Below are positions 1 through 7,654 of a DNA stretch of 10,138 nucleotides, piece after piece (the stretch's first letter is position 1; each line of letters opens with the position of its first letter). This DNA is from Clostridiaceae bacterium (GTDB lineage Bacteria; Bacillota; Clostridia; Clostridiales; Clostridiaceae). The notes under the pieces were generated by a model that had not been told where the DNA came from, made no database searches, and saw only the letters and a list, made by a program, of their open reading frames with translations. The translations under genes were made by a program, and so were the position numbers. The DNA lies in assembly GCA_003510765.1 (NCBI GenBank), contig DOKV01000079.1, positions 1 through 10,138 of the forward strand, written 5' to 3'.

Positions 1-1
1 A

Positions 2-208
2 TGGATGGAACCCATGGCCGAAGCCCCGGCCATCCTTCTTTTTCTAGAACCCGGTGAAGAAACGATCCATTATATAAGGCCCATAACAGAAGAGGGAACC
101 TATCGCCTGACCCTGGCTTTTAGCGGCACCACGGAGAATGCCTTTGGACAGGAAGAGCCTCGGGATGAAGAATATTATATTCGCCGAATCTTTGAAGTGA
201 AAAAGTAG
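2..208 (+). CDS. C-terminal fragment of an unidentified protein, possibly ending in an Ig-like domain
   Basis: The reading frame is open from the left edge and stops at 206-208, so only the last 68 or so residues are visible and the true start lies outside the window. The ATG at 5 has no ribosome binding site that can be seen and is probably internal. The fragment has alternating beta-strand-like stretches, with 'EPGEETIHYIRPITEEGTYR' followed by LTLAF, and ends in a basic KK. The pattern of a 'PGEE' turn, then 'GTYRL' and a final strand is reminiscent of the Ig-like domains often found at the C-terminus of Firmicute surface or lipoproteins. That is an inference from pattern only. It lies 63 bases before the lipoprotein start on the same strand, so the two may be cotranscribed. 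No function can be assigned. Confidence 0.55.
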   Translation, partial: WMEPMAEAPAILLFLEPGEETIHYIRPITEEGTYRLTLAFSGTTENAFGQEEPRDEEYYIRRIFEVKK

Positions 209-271
209 TGGAAAAGAGATTTAGTGGGGGTATCTCTCTACTATTTTTCTAGGGACATGGAGGGGAATGTG

Positions 272-706
272 ATGAAAAAAATAGTTGCTCTGTTCCTATT
301 ATTAATGCTCATGGGGATCTTTGTTGGTTGTTATAAACAGGTCTCCTTGGTGCATTATGAAGAACTAAGGTCCATCTTACAAGAGGAAGGATACCAAATA
401 GTAGATGAGGATGGTGATGAGAGTATTCTGCAAGGACAGCGAAAATGGGTCACCCTAAATGGTCAAGAACATCTTTCTGTATATCTCTATGACAGTGAAG
501 AAGAGATGGAAAAAGATGCGTCTTATGTGAGCCCTGGAGGTACAAGTTACACCAATGGTAAAAAAAGCGCAGAAGTAAGTTGGACGTCCTATCCTCATTT
601 CTACAAGAAAGGCAACATGATTGTACTCTATGTGGGAGAGGATGAAGGCATCATGGATCTTTTAAAGGTTCATGTGAGCACCCAGTTTGCAGGGTATACA
701 CCATAG
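272..706 (+). CDS. Small lipoprotein of a conserved uncharacterised Firmicute type
   Basis: The protein has 144 residues starting at ATG 272. This start follows an AGGGG-type ribosome binding site at 261-265 and begins directly with a MKK basic n-region. The longer GTG frame from 224 would place charged residues before the signal. Residues 4-18 are hydrophobic and end in FVGC, so Cys20 is the expected lipidation site, although Phe at the -3 position of the lipobox is less usual than Leu. The mature part is acidic and soluble, with a central 'NGQEHLSVYLYDSEEEMEKD' segment and a C-terminal part containing 'PHFYKKGNMIVLYVGEDE' and ending QFAGYTP. I recognise this layout (a short conserved repeat-free domain with PHFYKKG and LYVG) from hypothetical Firmicute lipoproteins. 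No activity is known to me. It probably sits on the outer face of the membrane. It converges on asnS, and the hairpin at 767-801 lies between them. Confidence 0.8.
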   Translation: MKKIVALFLLLMLMGIFVGCYKQVSLVHYEELRSILQEEGYQIVDEDGDESILQGQRKWVTLNGQEHLSVYLYDSEEEMEKDASYVSPGGTSYTNGKKSAEVSWTSYPHFYKKGNMIVLYVGEDEGIMDLLKVHVSTQFAGYTP

Positions 707-762
707 CATGCATGGAGATCTTCACAAAACTATTCCCCTCAATGAAAATGAATCACCCCATG

Positions 763-801
763 AAAAAAAGCCGAATCTTCCCCAAGGGAGGATTCGGCTT
801 T
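763..801 (-). terminator. Intrinsic terminator of asnS
   Basis: A 16-bp stem (arms 767-782 and 786-801, one G-T pair, CAA loop on the plus strand) is followed on the minus strand by seven T (763-769 on plus are A). It lies about 40 bases after the asnS stop, so its main role is ending asnS transcription. On the plus strand the stem is followed only by TTTCTC, so it may also work weakly for the lipoprotein gene. Confidence 0.85.
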
Positions 802-839
802 CTCATTCGATGGGCTATGGTCTAAGGTTTAAAGATGGA

Positions 840-2225
840 TTAAAACTCTGCATGACCTGTGGTTCTAGGGAAGGGAATGACGTCTCTAATGTTGGTCATG
901 CCCGTGATGTACATGATGAGACGCTCAAATCCTAAACCAAAGCCAGCATGCTTTGTGCCGCCAAACTTACGAAGCTCTAAATACCACCAGTAGTCCTTTT
1001 CCTCTAGACCCATGGCCTTAATCTTTTCTAAGAGGACCTCTAAGCGCTCTTCTCTTTGGGAGCCCCCGATGATTTCACCAACGCCTGGAACTAGACAGTC
1101 CATAGCGGCAACGGTTTTGTCATCATCGTTTTGACGCATATAGAAGGCTTTGATTTCTTTTGGATAGTCCGTGACAAATACAGGCATCTTGTAGATCTCT
1201 TCTGTGAGATATCGTTCGTGCTCTGTCTGCAGGTCACTACCCCATTTCACGGGATACTCAAATTTCTTACCACTCTTTTCCAAAAGGTCCACGGCTTCCG
1301 TGTAGGTGACCCGCTTAAAGTCTGAGGTTAAGAGGAAGTTCAAACGCTCAAGAAGGGTCTTGTCGATGAACTGGTTAAAGAAGTTCATCTCCTCGGGAGC
1401 CTCTTCTAGAACGTATTGAATGACAAACTTTAGCATATCTTCCGCCAGCTGCATGTCATCTTGTAAATCTGCAAAGGCAATTTCAGGCTCGATCATCCAA
1501 AACTCCGCAGCATGACGAGCGGTATTGGAGTTTTCTGCTCTAAAGGTGGGGCCAAAGGTATAGACATCCTTAAAAGCCATGGCATAGGCCTCTGCATTGA
1601 GCTGGCCGGAAACGGTCAAGTTGGCCATTTTGCCGAAGAAGTCTTCCTTGTAATCCACTTCACCACCCTCTGTGAGTGGCGGCGTTTTAGGGTCTAAGGT
1701 GGAAACTCTGAACATTTCTCCAGCACCTTCGGCATCGCTACCGGTGATGATGGGCGTATGCACATACACAAAGCCTCTTTCTTGGAAGAACTTATGCAAA
1801 GCATAAGCCGCCAGGCTTCGCACTCTAAACACAGCAGAGTAAGTGTTTCCTCTTGGTCTAAGGTGGGCAATGGTTCTCAAATATTCAAAGGTATGGCGTT
1901 TCTTTTGTAAAGGAAAATCAGCGGAAGAAGCACCTTCTAGAAGAATCTCTTCTGCCTTGATTTCAAAAGGCTGCTTGGCATCAGGGGTATAGACCACCTT
2001 TCCCGTTACCTTAAGCGCTGTAGCAATGTGATACTTGGACACTTCTATAAAGTTTGCCAAGGTCTCATCAAAAACGATCTGCGCATTTTTGAAAAATCCA
2101 CCATCATTGAGTTCGATAAACCCGAAGGCTTTAGAGACTCTTGAAGTGCGAATCCATCCGTGAAGGGTTACGGATTGACCTTCGTAGTCTTTGGCATGTT
2201 TGTATAGTTCTTTAACGCTGACCAT
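840..2225 (-). CDS. asnS: Asparaginyl-tRNA synthetase
   Basis: This enzyme charges tRNA-Asn with asparagine using ATP in the cytoplasm. It has 461 residues, a normal length for a bacterial class IIb AsnRS. The N-terminal OB-fold anticodon-binding domain covers about residues 15-105 ('[11 protein letters not shown]'). The class II catalytic core follows, with motif 2 at about 224-240 (FRAE, Arg229) and motif 3 at about 428-436 (GFGLGFER, Arg435). The C-terminal '[13 protein letters not shown]' is close to the 'IPFPRTP..A.F' ending usual in AsnRS and not in AspRS. The start ATG (2225-2223) has the ribosome binding site AAAGGAG about 12 bases upstream. Expression is controlled by the T-box leader directly upstream, whose candidate specifier AAC fits asparagine. 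The gene is monocistronic, bounded by the T-box promoter and the terminator at 763-801. Confidence 0.97.
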   Translation of the reverse strand: MVSVKELYKHAKDYEGQSVTLHGWIRTSRVSKAFGFIELNDGGFFKNAQIVFDETLANFIEVSKYHIATALKVTGKVVYTPDAKQPFEIKAEEILLEGASSADFPLQKKRHTFEYLRTIAHLRPRGNTYSAVFRVRSLAAYALHKFFQERGFVYVHTPIITGSDAEGAGEMFRVSTLDPKTPPLTEGGEVDYKEDFFGKMANLTVSGQLNAEAYAMAFKDVYTFGPTFRAENSNTARHAAEFWMIEPEIAFADLQDDMQLAEDMLKFVIQYVLEEAPEEMNFFNQFIDKTLLERLNFLLTSDFKRVTYTEAVDLLEKSGKKFEYPVKWGSDLQTEHERYLTEEIYKMPVFVTDYPKEIKAFYMRQNDDDKTVAAMDCLVPGVGEIIGGSQREERLEVLLEKIKAMGLEEKDYWWYLELRKFGGTKHAGFGLGFERLIMYITGMTNIRDVIPFPRTTGHAEF

Positions 2226-2292
2226 AACTGTTTCTCTCCTTTGTACTCAGGGAGGCTTTTTCTTCAGCCCTCCCCTGGTTATTTTTTTGTAT

Positions 2293-2329
2293 AAAAAAAG
2301 ACCGTCGTCACCCACATGGGACGAGGATC
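2293..2329 (-). terminator. Regulated terminator within the asnS T-box
   Basis: Minus-strand hairpin with arms about 2320-2329 and 2300-2309 and an inner CCCA/TGGG extension, followed by seven T. Its 5' side overlaps the region just after the TGGTACCGCG motif, so antiterminator and terminator are mutually exclusive, as expected for a class I T-box. Confidence 0.85.
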
Positions 2330-2543
2330 TCGCGGTACCACCCAATTTATAGAGAAGAAGATTCTCTATCACTTGATCCTGTAACGGTAGGTCCGTCCCC
2401 CTGTACTACTACTTCCAAAGGGATGCTCCGGGTCGTTTTTCTAAAAAGTCTTACTGCCAATCTTCCACCATCATTGGCTCGCTGTGAGGAGGTTCTTTTT
2501 ATACTCTTCCCATCTCTGCATGTAGTTATTTGATTCTTTACTT
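2293..2543 (-). promoter_or_regulatory. T-box leader (tRNA-Asn sensing riboswitch) of asnS
   Basis: Read on the minus strand, this leader shows most parts of a T-box. The Stem I apex pairs GCCAAT (2473-2478) with ATTGGC (2456-2461) and carries GGTGGAAG in its loop. A candidate specifier AAC (Asn) lies at 2437-2435, inside ACGACCCGGAGC. Stem III is a perfect 8-bp hairpin (2349-2369). The conserved GGGTGGTACCGCG T-box sequence spans 2343-2331. A terminator stem (2300-2329) is followed by seven T (2299-2293). In the family, uncharged tRNA-Asn pairs through its anticodon with the specifier and through its NCCA end with the T-box sequence, which favours the antiterminator and turns asnS on. The codon after AAC in the same frame is GAC (Asp), so the exact specifier register rests partly on the downstream gene being asnS. 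Confidence 0.93.
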
Positions 2544-2548
2544 TCCTT

Positions 2549-2577
2549 AGTATACCCCAAAAGCTCGGGGCTGACAA
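2549..2577 (-). promoter_or_regulatory. SigA-type promoter of asnS
   Basis: On the minus strand, -35 TTGTCA (2577-2572) and -10 TATACT (2554-2549) are separated by exactly 17 bases. This places the transcript start near 2542, just before T-box Stem I. The spacer contains the small inverted repeat CCCCGAGCTTTTGGGG, which may be incidental. Confidence 0.85.
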
Positions 2578-2620
2578 GAGGTGCCTCTAGGCTTCTAGGA
2601 TCCTTAGACCTCAATGGATT

Positions 2621-2653
2621 TCAAGAAAAGCCCCAGGGGAAAGACCCTGGGGC
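2621..2653 (-). terminator. Intrinsic terminator of murC
   Basis: Perfect 9-bp GC-rich stem GCCCCAGGG/CCCTGGGGC (2630-2638 and 2645-2653, six-base loop), followed on the minus strand by TTTTCTTGA. It lies 19 bases after the murC stop and upstream of the asnS promoter, so it separates the two minus-strand units. Confidence 0.88.
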
Positions 2654-2671
2654 ACCTAGTCATCTTGTAGA

Positions 2672-4060
2672 TTATTGGTCTAAGAGGGTTTCCAGAAGCT
2701 CTGCCACCTGGACCGATTCTCCAGCACCCATGGTGAGGACAAGATCCCCTTCTTCCACCAGGTGGTAGAGATGGGCGGCTGCGTCTTCAAAAGTTGAGAA
2801 GTTTACGGTATTTACGGTGCCTCTCTTTTTAATGGCTGCCCCCAACTCCTCAGCACTCACAAGTCCTGTATCCGGTTCTCTTGCGGCGTAAATGGGCAGC
2901 AGGAGCAAGGTATCTGCATCATCAAAGCAAGGAAGAAATTCGTCAAATAGTGCTTTGGTCCTGGTGTAGGTATGGGACTGGAACACCACATGGATTTTTT
3001 TGTGCTTCATTCTGAGCACTGTCTCCATGGCACTTTTGATCTCTCCTGGATGGTGGGCGTAGTCATCCAAGACCATAATGCCTTTTTTTGTGTACAAATG
3101 TTGGAATCTTTTGTCCACCCCTTGATAACTGTTCAGCCCTTTTTGGATTCCCTCTAGGGAGATGCCAGAAGCCATGGAGGCTAGGATGGCGCCCAAGGCA
3201 TTATAGATGTTGAATTCTCCAGGGACTTTTAAAGAGATCTTGGTTAAAAGCTTGCCATGATACACCACGTCAAAGGAGGCGCAGCCAAAGGCATCATAGG
3301 TGATGTTTTTTCCTTGGAGATTTCCTTTCTTAAGGCCAAAGGTCTCCACCTTCACTGTGGCATCCTCCAGGATGTAGGCCATGTTTTCATCGTCCAGGTT
3401 TGCCACCACGGTGCCATCTTTGGGCATCACGCCAAGGTAGGCTTTAAAGGTGTCCAAAATATGTTGCAAATCTCGATAGTAATCCAAATGGTCCGCTTCT
3501 ACATTAAGAATCAACGCCACTTTTCCAGGGAACTTCATGAAAGAAGCCTTATATTCGCAGGCTTCGGTGATGAAAAAATCACTGTCGCCAATGCGGTAAT
3601 TTCCATCAATCAATGGGAGGTTTGCCCCCACTAAAATGGTGGGATCCTTCTCATCGGCCAAAGCAATGGCTGATAGCATGGAGGTGGTGCTGGTTTTTCC
3701 GTGGGTACCCGTGACGGCGATGGAATTTATGAAGTTCTTCATGAGGTGCCCTAAAAAGGCTGCTCGGTCAAAGGTTTGAATGCCCAGGGTATGCGCTCTT
3801 TGGAGCTCCTCATTGTCCTCACGAATGGCTGCGGTATAAATGACCAGATCTTGGTCTGTGATGTTCTCTTTCTTGTGGCCATAATAAATCTCTGCGCCTC
3901 TTTTTTGCAACTTCTCGGTATTTTTGGAGGGGCGCTGATCAGAACCTGTGACCCGAATGTTATGGTTTAATAAAATGGCAGCCAGGCCACTCATGCTGAC
4001 GCCGCCTATACCAATAAAATGGACTTTTTTATGTTCGTATTCTTTCAGATCAAACAACAT
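2672..4060 (-). CDS. murC: UDP-N-acetylmuramate--L-alanine ligase
   Basis: MurC adds L-alanine to UDP-MurNAc with ATP, the first amino-acid step of peptidoglycan precursor synthesis, in the cytoplasm. From the chosen start the protein has 462 residues, the usual size. The N-terminal Rossmann-like domain carries HFIGIGG (about 14-20). The Mur ATP-binding loop is VTGTHGKTST (about 116-125), and the central domain has NVEADHLD (about 185-192). The C-terminal domain begins near VDKRFQ and has LDDYAHHPGEI (about 330-340). The frame stays open upstream to an ATG at 4156, but that extension is lysine- and proline-rich, unlike MurC, and has no ribosome binding site. ATG 4060 follows GAAGGTG and gives a normal N-terminus. 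The C-terminal GAGES replaces the more usual GAGD/GAGN. It is divergent from purR and terminated at 2621-2653. I could not settle its promoter. Confidence 0.96.
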   Translation of the reverse strand: MLFDLKEYEHKKVHFIGIGGVSMSGLAAILLNHNIRVTGSDQRPSKNTEKLQKRGAEIYYGHKKENITDQDLVIYTAAIREDNEELQRAHTLGIQTFDRAAFLGHLMKNFINSIAVTGTHGKTSTTSMLSAIALADEKDPTILVGANLPLIDGNYRIGDSDFFITEACEYKASFMKFPGKVALILNVEADHLDYYRDLQHILDTFKAYLGVMPKDGTVVANLDDENMAYILEDATVKVETFGLKKGNLQGKNITYDAFGCASFDVVYHGKLLTKISLKVPGEFNIYNALGAILASMASGISLEGIQKGLNSYQGVDKRFQHLYTKKGIMVLDDYAHHPGEIKSAMETVLRMKHKKIHVVFQSHTYTRTKALFDEFLPCFDDADTLLLLPIYAAREPDTGLVSAEELGAAIKKRGTVNTVNFSTFEDAAAHLYHLVEEGDLVLTMGAGESVQVAELLETLLDQ

Positions 4061-4157
4061 ACAATGCACCTTCTTTCTCTCCATATAGTACAACAAAAGA
4101 AAAAAGGGGGGAAGTGGAATTTTTTCAGCTTCCTTCTTCTGAGAAAAGAATTCCATG

Positions 4158-4202
4158 AAATCCGAATATTCGTGTTGGGTATATTGAAAAACATTCGATA
4201 GT
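4158..4202. promoter_or_regulatory. Candidate PurBox pair (PurR operator) in the murC-purR gap
   Basis: AAATCCGAATATT at 4158-4170 matches 12 of 13 positions of the Bacillus PurBox as I recall it (AWWWCCGAACWWT). A weaker inverted copy, AACATTCGATAGT at 4190-4202, matches about 9 of 13. The 19-base gap is slightly longer than the 16-17 bases usual in Bacillus. The second half overlaps the spacer of the purR promoter, a good place to block transcription. The first box also contains the perfect palindrome CGAATATTCG (4163-4172). Confidence 0.55.
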
Positions 4203-4212
4203 CATGTAAAAT
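4184..4212 (+). promoter_or_regulatory. SigA-type promoter of purR
   Basis: -35 TTGAAA (4184-4189) and -10 TAAAAT (4207-4212) are spaced by 17 bases, about 30 bases before the purR ribosome binding site. A TATAAT at 4212-4217 is also present but has no -35 at a suitable distance. Confidence 0.7.
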
Positions 4213-4244
4213 ATAATGAAATAGAGAAAATAGGAGGTTCCTTC

Positions 4245-5057
4245 ATGCAGAAGTACTCGAGAAACAGTCGCATCAGTGCCATTACAAAGATTCTCATTGA
4301 GAATCCCCATAAAATTATGAGCCTGAATTATTTTTCGGAAATGCTCAATGCAGCAAAATCCACCATCAGTGAAGATATCCTGGTGATTCGAGAAGTGCTG
4401 GAGGCCATGGACATGGGCAGGGTAGAAACCATCGCAGGGGCCACTGGTGGCGTACGTTACTTGGCAAGAATGGGCACAGCAGAAGAAGAGGCCTTTGCAG
4501 AAAAAATCTGTGAAACCTTAAGAGATCGGTCTAGAATTGTACCAGGAAACTTTCTGTACATCACAGACATTATGCTAGACCCCACCATCGTCCATAAAGC
4601 AGGGATTATTTTGGCTTCTAAGTTTGCCAAGGCCAAGGCAGACTATATCATCACCGTAGAAACCAAAGGCATTCCTTTGGCCTATGAAGTGGCCAGATAT
4701 TTGGGGGTGCCCCTCATTGTGGCAAGAAAAAATGCTAAGGTCACAGAAGGCACCAGCGTTACCATCAATTATGTCTCTGGCACCACAGGTAGGCTGGGGA
4801 ATATGGGCCTTGCCAAAAGAACGTTGAAGTCCTCGTCTAAATGTTTGTTCATTGATGACTTTCTTCGGGCAGGAGGCACCGTTCATGGCATCTCGGATCT
4901 ACTACAAGAATTTGATTCAGAGCTCATAGGCATCGGTGTGTTGGTGGATACCAAAGAGGTCCCAAAGAAGATGCCTACGTCTTACGTTTCCTTGGTGGAT
5001 TACCATGGCATTGATGAAGAAGGAAACATCACCGTAACGGTCTCAGGAAAAGCATAG
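4245..5057 (+). CDS. purR: Pur operon repressor PurR (Gram-positive type)
   Basis: PurR represses purine synthesis genes in Firmicutes and is released by PRPP. The protein has 270 residues, close to the Bacillus protein. Residues 1-75 form a winged-helix DNA-binding domain ('SLNYFSEMLNAAKSTISEDI'). Residues about 76-270 form a type I phosphoribosyltransferase-like domain. The PRPP-binding motif is CLFIDDFLRAGGT (about 200-212, Asp204 and Asp205), and a flexible-loop-like segment VTEGTSVTINYVSG lies before it. Family members bind PRPP but have no transferase activity. The start ATG follows AGGAGG (4232-4237) with 7 bases spacing. The promoter at 4184-4212 overlaps PurBox-like sequences, so autoregulation is likely. 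It is divergent from murC and ends at the terminator 5065-5105. Confidence 0.96.
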   Translation: MQKYSRNSRISAITKILIENPHKIMSLNYFSEMLNAAKSTISEDILVIREVLEAMDMGRVETIAGATGGVRYLARMGTAEEEAFAEKICETLRDRSRIVPGNFLYITDIMLDPTIVHKAGIILASKFAKAKADYIITVETKGIPLAYEVARYLGVPLIVARKNAKVTEGTSVTINYVSGTTGRLGNMGLAKRTLKSSSKCLFIDDFLRAGGTVHGISDLLQEFDSELIGIGVLVDTKEVPKKMPTSYVSLVDYHGIDEEGNITVTVSGKA

Positions 5058-5064
5058 GATCTAG

Positions 5065-5105
5065 AAGTAGAAGCTTTTGAACAGAGGAAAAGCTTCTACT
5101 TTTTT
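5065..5105 (+). terminator. Intrinsic terminator of purR
   Basis: Perfect 14-bp stem (arms 5065-5078 and 5088-5101, nine-base loop) followed by a run of T ending at 5105. It starts 8 bases after the purR stop, so purR is probably transcribed alone. Confidence 0.88.
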
Positions 5106-5121
5106 GCCTTCTTTTGATACC

Positions 5122-5150
5122 TTGTAAAAGAGGGGCTTTCAAGTTAAGAT
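5122..5150 (+). promoter_or_regulatory. Probable promoter of the glycoside hydrolase gene
   Basis: -35 TTGTAA (5122-5127) and -10 TAAGAT (5145-5150) with 17 bases between them, just after the purR terminator. The leader to the start codon is about 70 bases and contains the hairpin CCTGCC-CCTA-GGCAGG (5182-5197). I saw no clear catabolite-response (cre) site. Confidence 0.6.
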
Positions 5151-5181
5151 ATAGAAAAGACGGAATAATCACATAATGAAA

Positions 5182-5197
5182 CCTGCCCCTAGGCAGG
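5182..5197. repeat. Small inverted repeat in the leader of the GH2 gene
   Basis: CCTGCC and GGCAGG form a perfect 6-bp stem around CCTA, about 30 bases before the start codon. It could be an operator half-site pair or an mRNA hairpin near the ribosome binding site. It is short enough to be chance. Confidence 0.4.
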
Positions 5198-5227
5198 ATC
5201 CTAGAGGCACTTAGAAAGGAGAGCATC

Positions 5228-7642
5228 ATGCGTGAAAAAATACACCTCAATGAAGGGTGGATGTTCTATAGAGACGTAAGCATAGAAGGTTATTTTTCAG
5301 GGGAAGTGGAAGGAAAGCACGTGGAGATGGTGGATGTACCCCATACTGTACAAATGCTCCCCTACCACTATTTTAATGAGGAGATGTATCAGTTTCAAAG
5401 TGTCTATGAGAAGGAGGTTTTTTTCCAAGAGGACCAGGAGAAAAAGAGAATGATCCTTACTTTTGAAGGGGTAGCCAACAGTGCGGTGGTGTATATCAAT
5501 GGTGTCCTAAGCTTCCATAGTGAAAGTCCCTATGTGCCTTTTTCCAAGGATATTTCAGGAGAAGTTCGGCTAGGACAGCTCAATACCATTGTGGTGCTGG
5601 TGGACTCTCGGGAGCTGCCTTTCATCCCACCCTTTGGCGGGGTGGTGGACTACTTGAGCTTTGGCGGCATATATCGTGGGGTTCATCTGGAGATGAAGCC
5701 CAGGGAATGCATAGAAGAGGTCTTTGCCTATGGGGCTTCGGTATTAGAAAAGGAGAAGAAGCTCCTCATTGAAACGGCAGTCCAAGGGGCTTATCAAGGG
5801 TCTCTAGTCTATAAGCTCTTTGATGAAGAAGAAGACCCTTCCATGGAAAAGCCCATTTTCACAGGGGTGAGAAGAATCGACCAACAAAGGGTGAAAAATA
5901 CCTTCCTGGTGAAGGATGTGGACTTATGGGGACTAACCCATCCCAAACGATACACTTTGAAAACCATGCTGATGAATCAAGAAGGGACGCTTCTGGATGT
6001 TCAATATGAGAAAATTGGTTTTCGAGAAGCGCTATTTAAGGATGATGGCTTCTATCTGAATGGGGTGAAGACCAAAATACGAGGACTGAATCGACACCAA
6101 AGTTATCCCTATGTGGGCTATGCCATGCCCAAATCCATGCAGCGATGGGATGCGAAAATCCTGAAGGAAGACTTGGGCGTGAACTTGGTGCGTACGTCCC
6201 ATTATCCCCAAGCCAAAGAGTTTTTAGAAGCTTGTGATGAACTAGGGCTACTGGTCTTTGAAGAAATCCCAGGGTGGCAGCACATTGGTGATGAGCAGTT
6301 TAAAGAGATCAGTAAGTATAACTTAAAAAGAATGATCAAAAGAGACCGTAATCATCCTTCGGTGATTATTTGGGGCGTGCGGATCAATGAGTCCCAAGAC
6401 GATCATACCTTTTATGCGGAAATGAATAAGATTGCTCGTCTGTATGATCCTTCTAGACCCACCGGCGGCGTAAGAAACTTTGCCAAGAGTGAACTCTTAG
6501 AAGATGTGTATACCTACAATGATTTTGTTCATCAAGGGCATAATCAAGGGCTTCGGCATCCCAAGGATGTATTGCCTAGAAAAGCACCCTATCTGGTGAC
6601 GGAATTTAATGGTCATATGTTTCCCACCAAAAGCTTTGATCCTGAGAAGCATCGGTTAGACCATGCCCTGCGTCATAGCAAGGTTTTGGAAGCCATGGAG
6701 GACCATGAAGCACTCTCAGGGGTCATTGGCTGGTGCATGAACGACTACCAAACCCATGGAGACTTTGGCAGTGGAGACCGCATTTGTTATCATGGGGTGT
6801 TGGATGGGTTTCGCCAAAAGAAGCTGGCAGCCTATGTTTATGCAGCTCAGCAAAGGGCTGATCCTGTGCTTATGGTATCTTCTTCCATGAACATCGGAGA
6901 ACACCCTGGGGGAGATCTTGGCACCGTATATGCCTTCACCAATTGTGATGCCGTGGAGGTTTATAAAAATGATCAATTCATCAAACGCTATGAGCGAAAG
7001 AAGGACAAAGGTGTCTTCACCGTACCCATAGCCATGGAAGATTTCATTGGAGACCGCCTAGAAGTGGAGGAAGGATTTTCACCCAAGGATGCTGAAAAGG
7101 TCAAGGAGATTTTAAAAGCCGCAGCGGTCCATGGGACCCAGTTGCCGATGATGCTAAAAGCATCCATGGGGTGGATTCTTTGGAAGTATAAACTTCAGCT
7201 TAGTGATGCCATGAATCTCTTTGGTAAGTATTATTCTGGTTGGGGTCAAGACCAATGGGTCTATACCTTCAAAGGCCTCCTAGGAGGCAAAGAGGTCCTC
7301 ACGGTGAAACGGGGGCCCTCTAAAGAGCATCATTTACGGGTAACGCCGTCCCACAGAGCTCTTCAGGTGGAGGAAACCTATGATGTGGCCATGGTATCCT
7401 TGCAAGTGGTCAATGAGCATGGAGACCAGCTAAGCTATAGCAATGAACTCCTAGAAGTGATGGTGGAAGGTCCTTTGGAGATTGTAGGGCCCAAAAGATT
7501 CCCTCTGCGTGGAGGCCAAGGTGCCTTCTATGTCCGAACCAAGGGAGAAGGAGCGTCTGGACAAGTCACGGTGCTTAGTGAAACCATGGGAGAAGTGGTA
7601 GTCACCTTTACCATCAACAAGAAACCCGTGCAAAGAGGGTAG
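5228..7642 (+). CDS. Glycoside hydrolase family 2 protein, beta-galactosidase-like
   Basis: A retaining exo-glycosidase of the GH2 clan GH-A type, 804 residues, with no signal peptide and so probably cytoplasmic. The N-terminal jelly-roll sugar-binding domain covers about 1-165, with the family motif SFGGIYR at about 144-150. An Ig-like domain covers about 165-270 and a TIM barrel about 275-560. The barrel shows the GH2 signature 'IRGLNRHQSYPYVG', 'NLVRTSHYPQ' and 'CDELGLLVFEEIPGW'. Glu388 in VRINES is the expected acid/base and Glu459 in VTEFNGH the expected nucleophile, so the active site looks intact. The C-terminal part has beta-rich modules typical of GH2 C-terminal domains. The start ATG follows AAAGGAG. 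GH2 includes beta-galactosidases, glucuronidases and mannosidases. The sequence looks closest to proteins annotated as beta-galactosidase, but the substrate is not certain. No transporter or sugar regulator is adjacent, which is unusual for a catabolic hydrolase. Confidence 0.93.
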   Translation: MREKIHLNEGWMFYRDVSIEGYFSGEVEGKHVEMVDVPHTVQMLPYHYFNEEMYQFQSVYEKEVFFQEDQEKKRMILTFEGVANSAVVYINGVLSFHSESPYVPFSKDISGEVRLGQLNTIVVLVDSRELPFIPPFGGVVDYLSFGGIYRGVHLEMKPRECIEEVFAYGASVLEKEKKLLIETAVQGAYQGSLVYKLFDEEEDPSMEKPIFTGVRRIDQQRVKNTFLVKDVDLWGLTHPKRYTLKTMLMNQEGTLLDVQYEKIGFREALFKDDGFYLNGVKTKIRGLNRHQSYPYVGYAMPKSMQRWDAKILKEDLGVNLVRTSHYPQAKEFLEACDELGLLVFEEIPGWQHIGDEQFKEISKYNLKRMIKRDRNHPSVIIWGVRINESQDDHTFYAEMNKIARLYDPSRPTGGVRNFAKSELLEDVYTYNDFVHQGHNQGLRHPKDVLPRKAPYLVTEFNGHMFPTKSFDPEKHRLDHALRHSKVLEAMEDHEALSGVIGWCMNDYQTHGDFGSGDRICYHGVLDGFRQKKLAAYVYAAQQRADPVLMVSSSMNIGEHPGGDLGTVYAFTNCDAVEVYKNDQFIKRYERKKDKGVFTVPIAMEDFIGDRLEVEEGFSPKDAEKVKEILKAAAVHGTQLPMMLKASMGWILWKYKLQLSDAMNLFGKYYSGWGQDQWVYTFKGLLGGKEVLTVKRGPSKEHHLRVTPSHRALQVEETYDVAMVSLQVVNEHGDQLSYSNELLEVMVEGPLEIVGPKRFPLRGGQGAFYVRTKGEGASGQVTVLSETMGEVVVTFTINKKPVQRG

Positions 7643-7654
7643 TAAAAAGAGCTT

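Noticed and set aside
224..271. GTG start at 224 for the lipoprotein
   Set aside because: It would bury the MKK signal-peptide start behind charged residues; ATG 272 has a good ribosome binding site.
1131..1697. Plus-strand open frames opposite asnS
   Set aside because: They are antisense shadows of a strongly conserved gene with no ribosome binding sites or recognisable domains.
2347..2577. Open frame on the minus strand across the asnS leader
   Set aside because: It lies wholly within the T-box and its promoter; the RNA structure explains the sequence and there is no ribosome binding site for it.
4061..4156. N-terminal extension of MurC to an ATG at 4156
   Set aside because: No ribosome binding site, composition unlike MurC, and it would run through the purR regulatory region; ATG 4060 has GAAGGTG before it.
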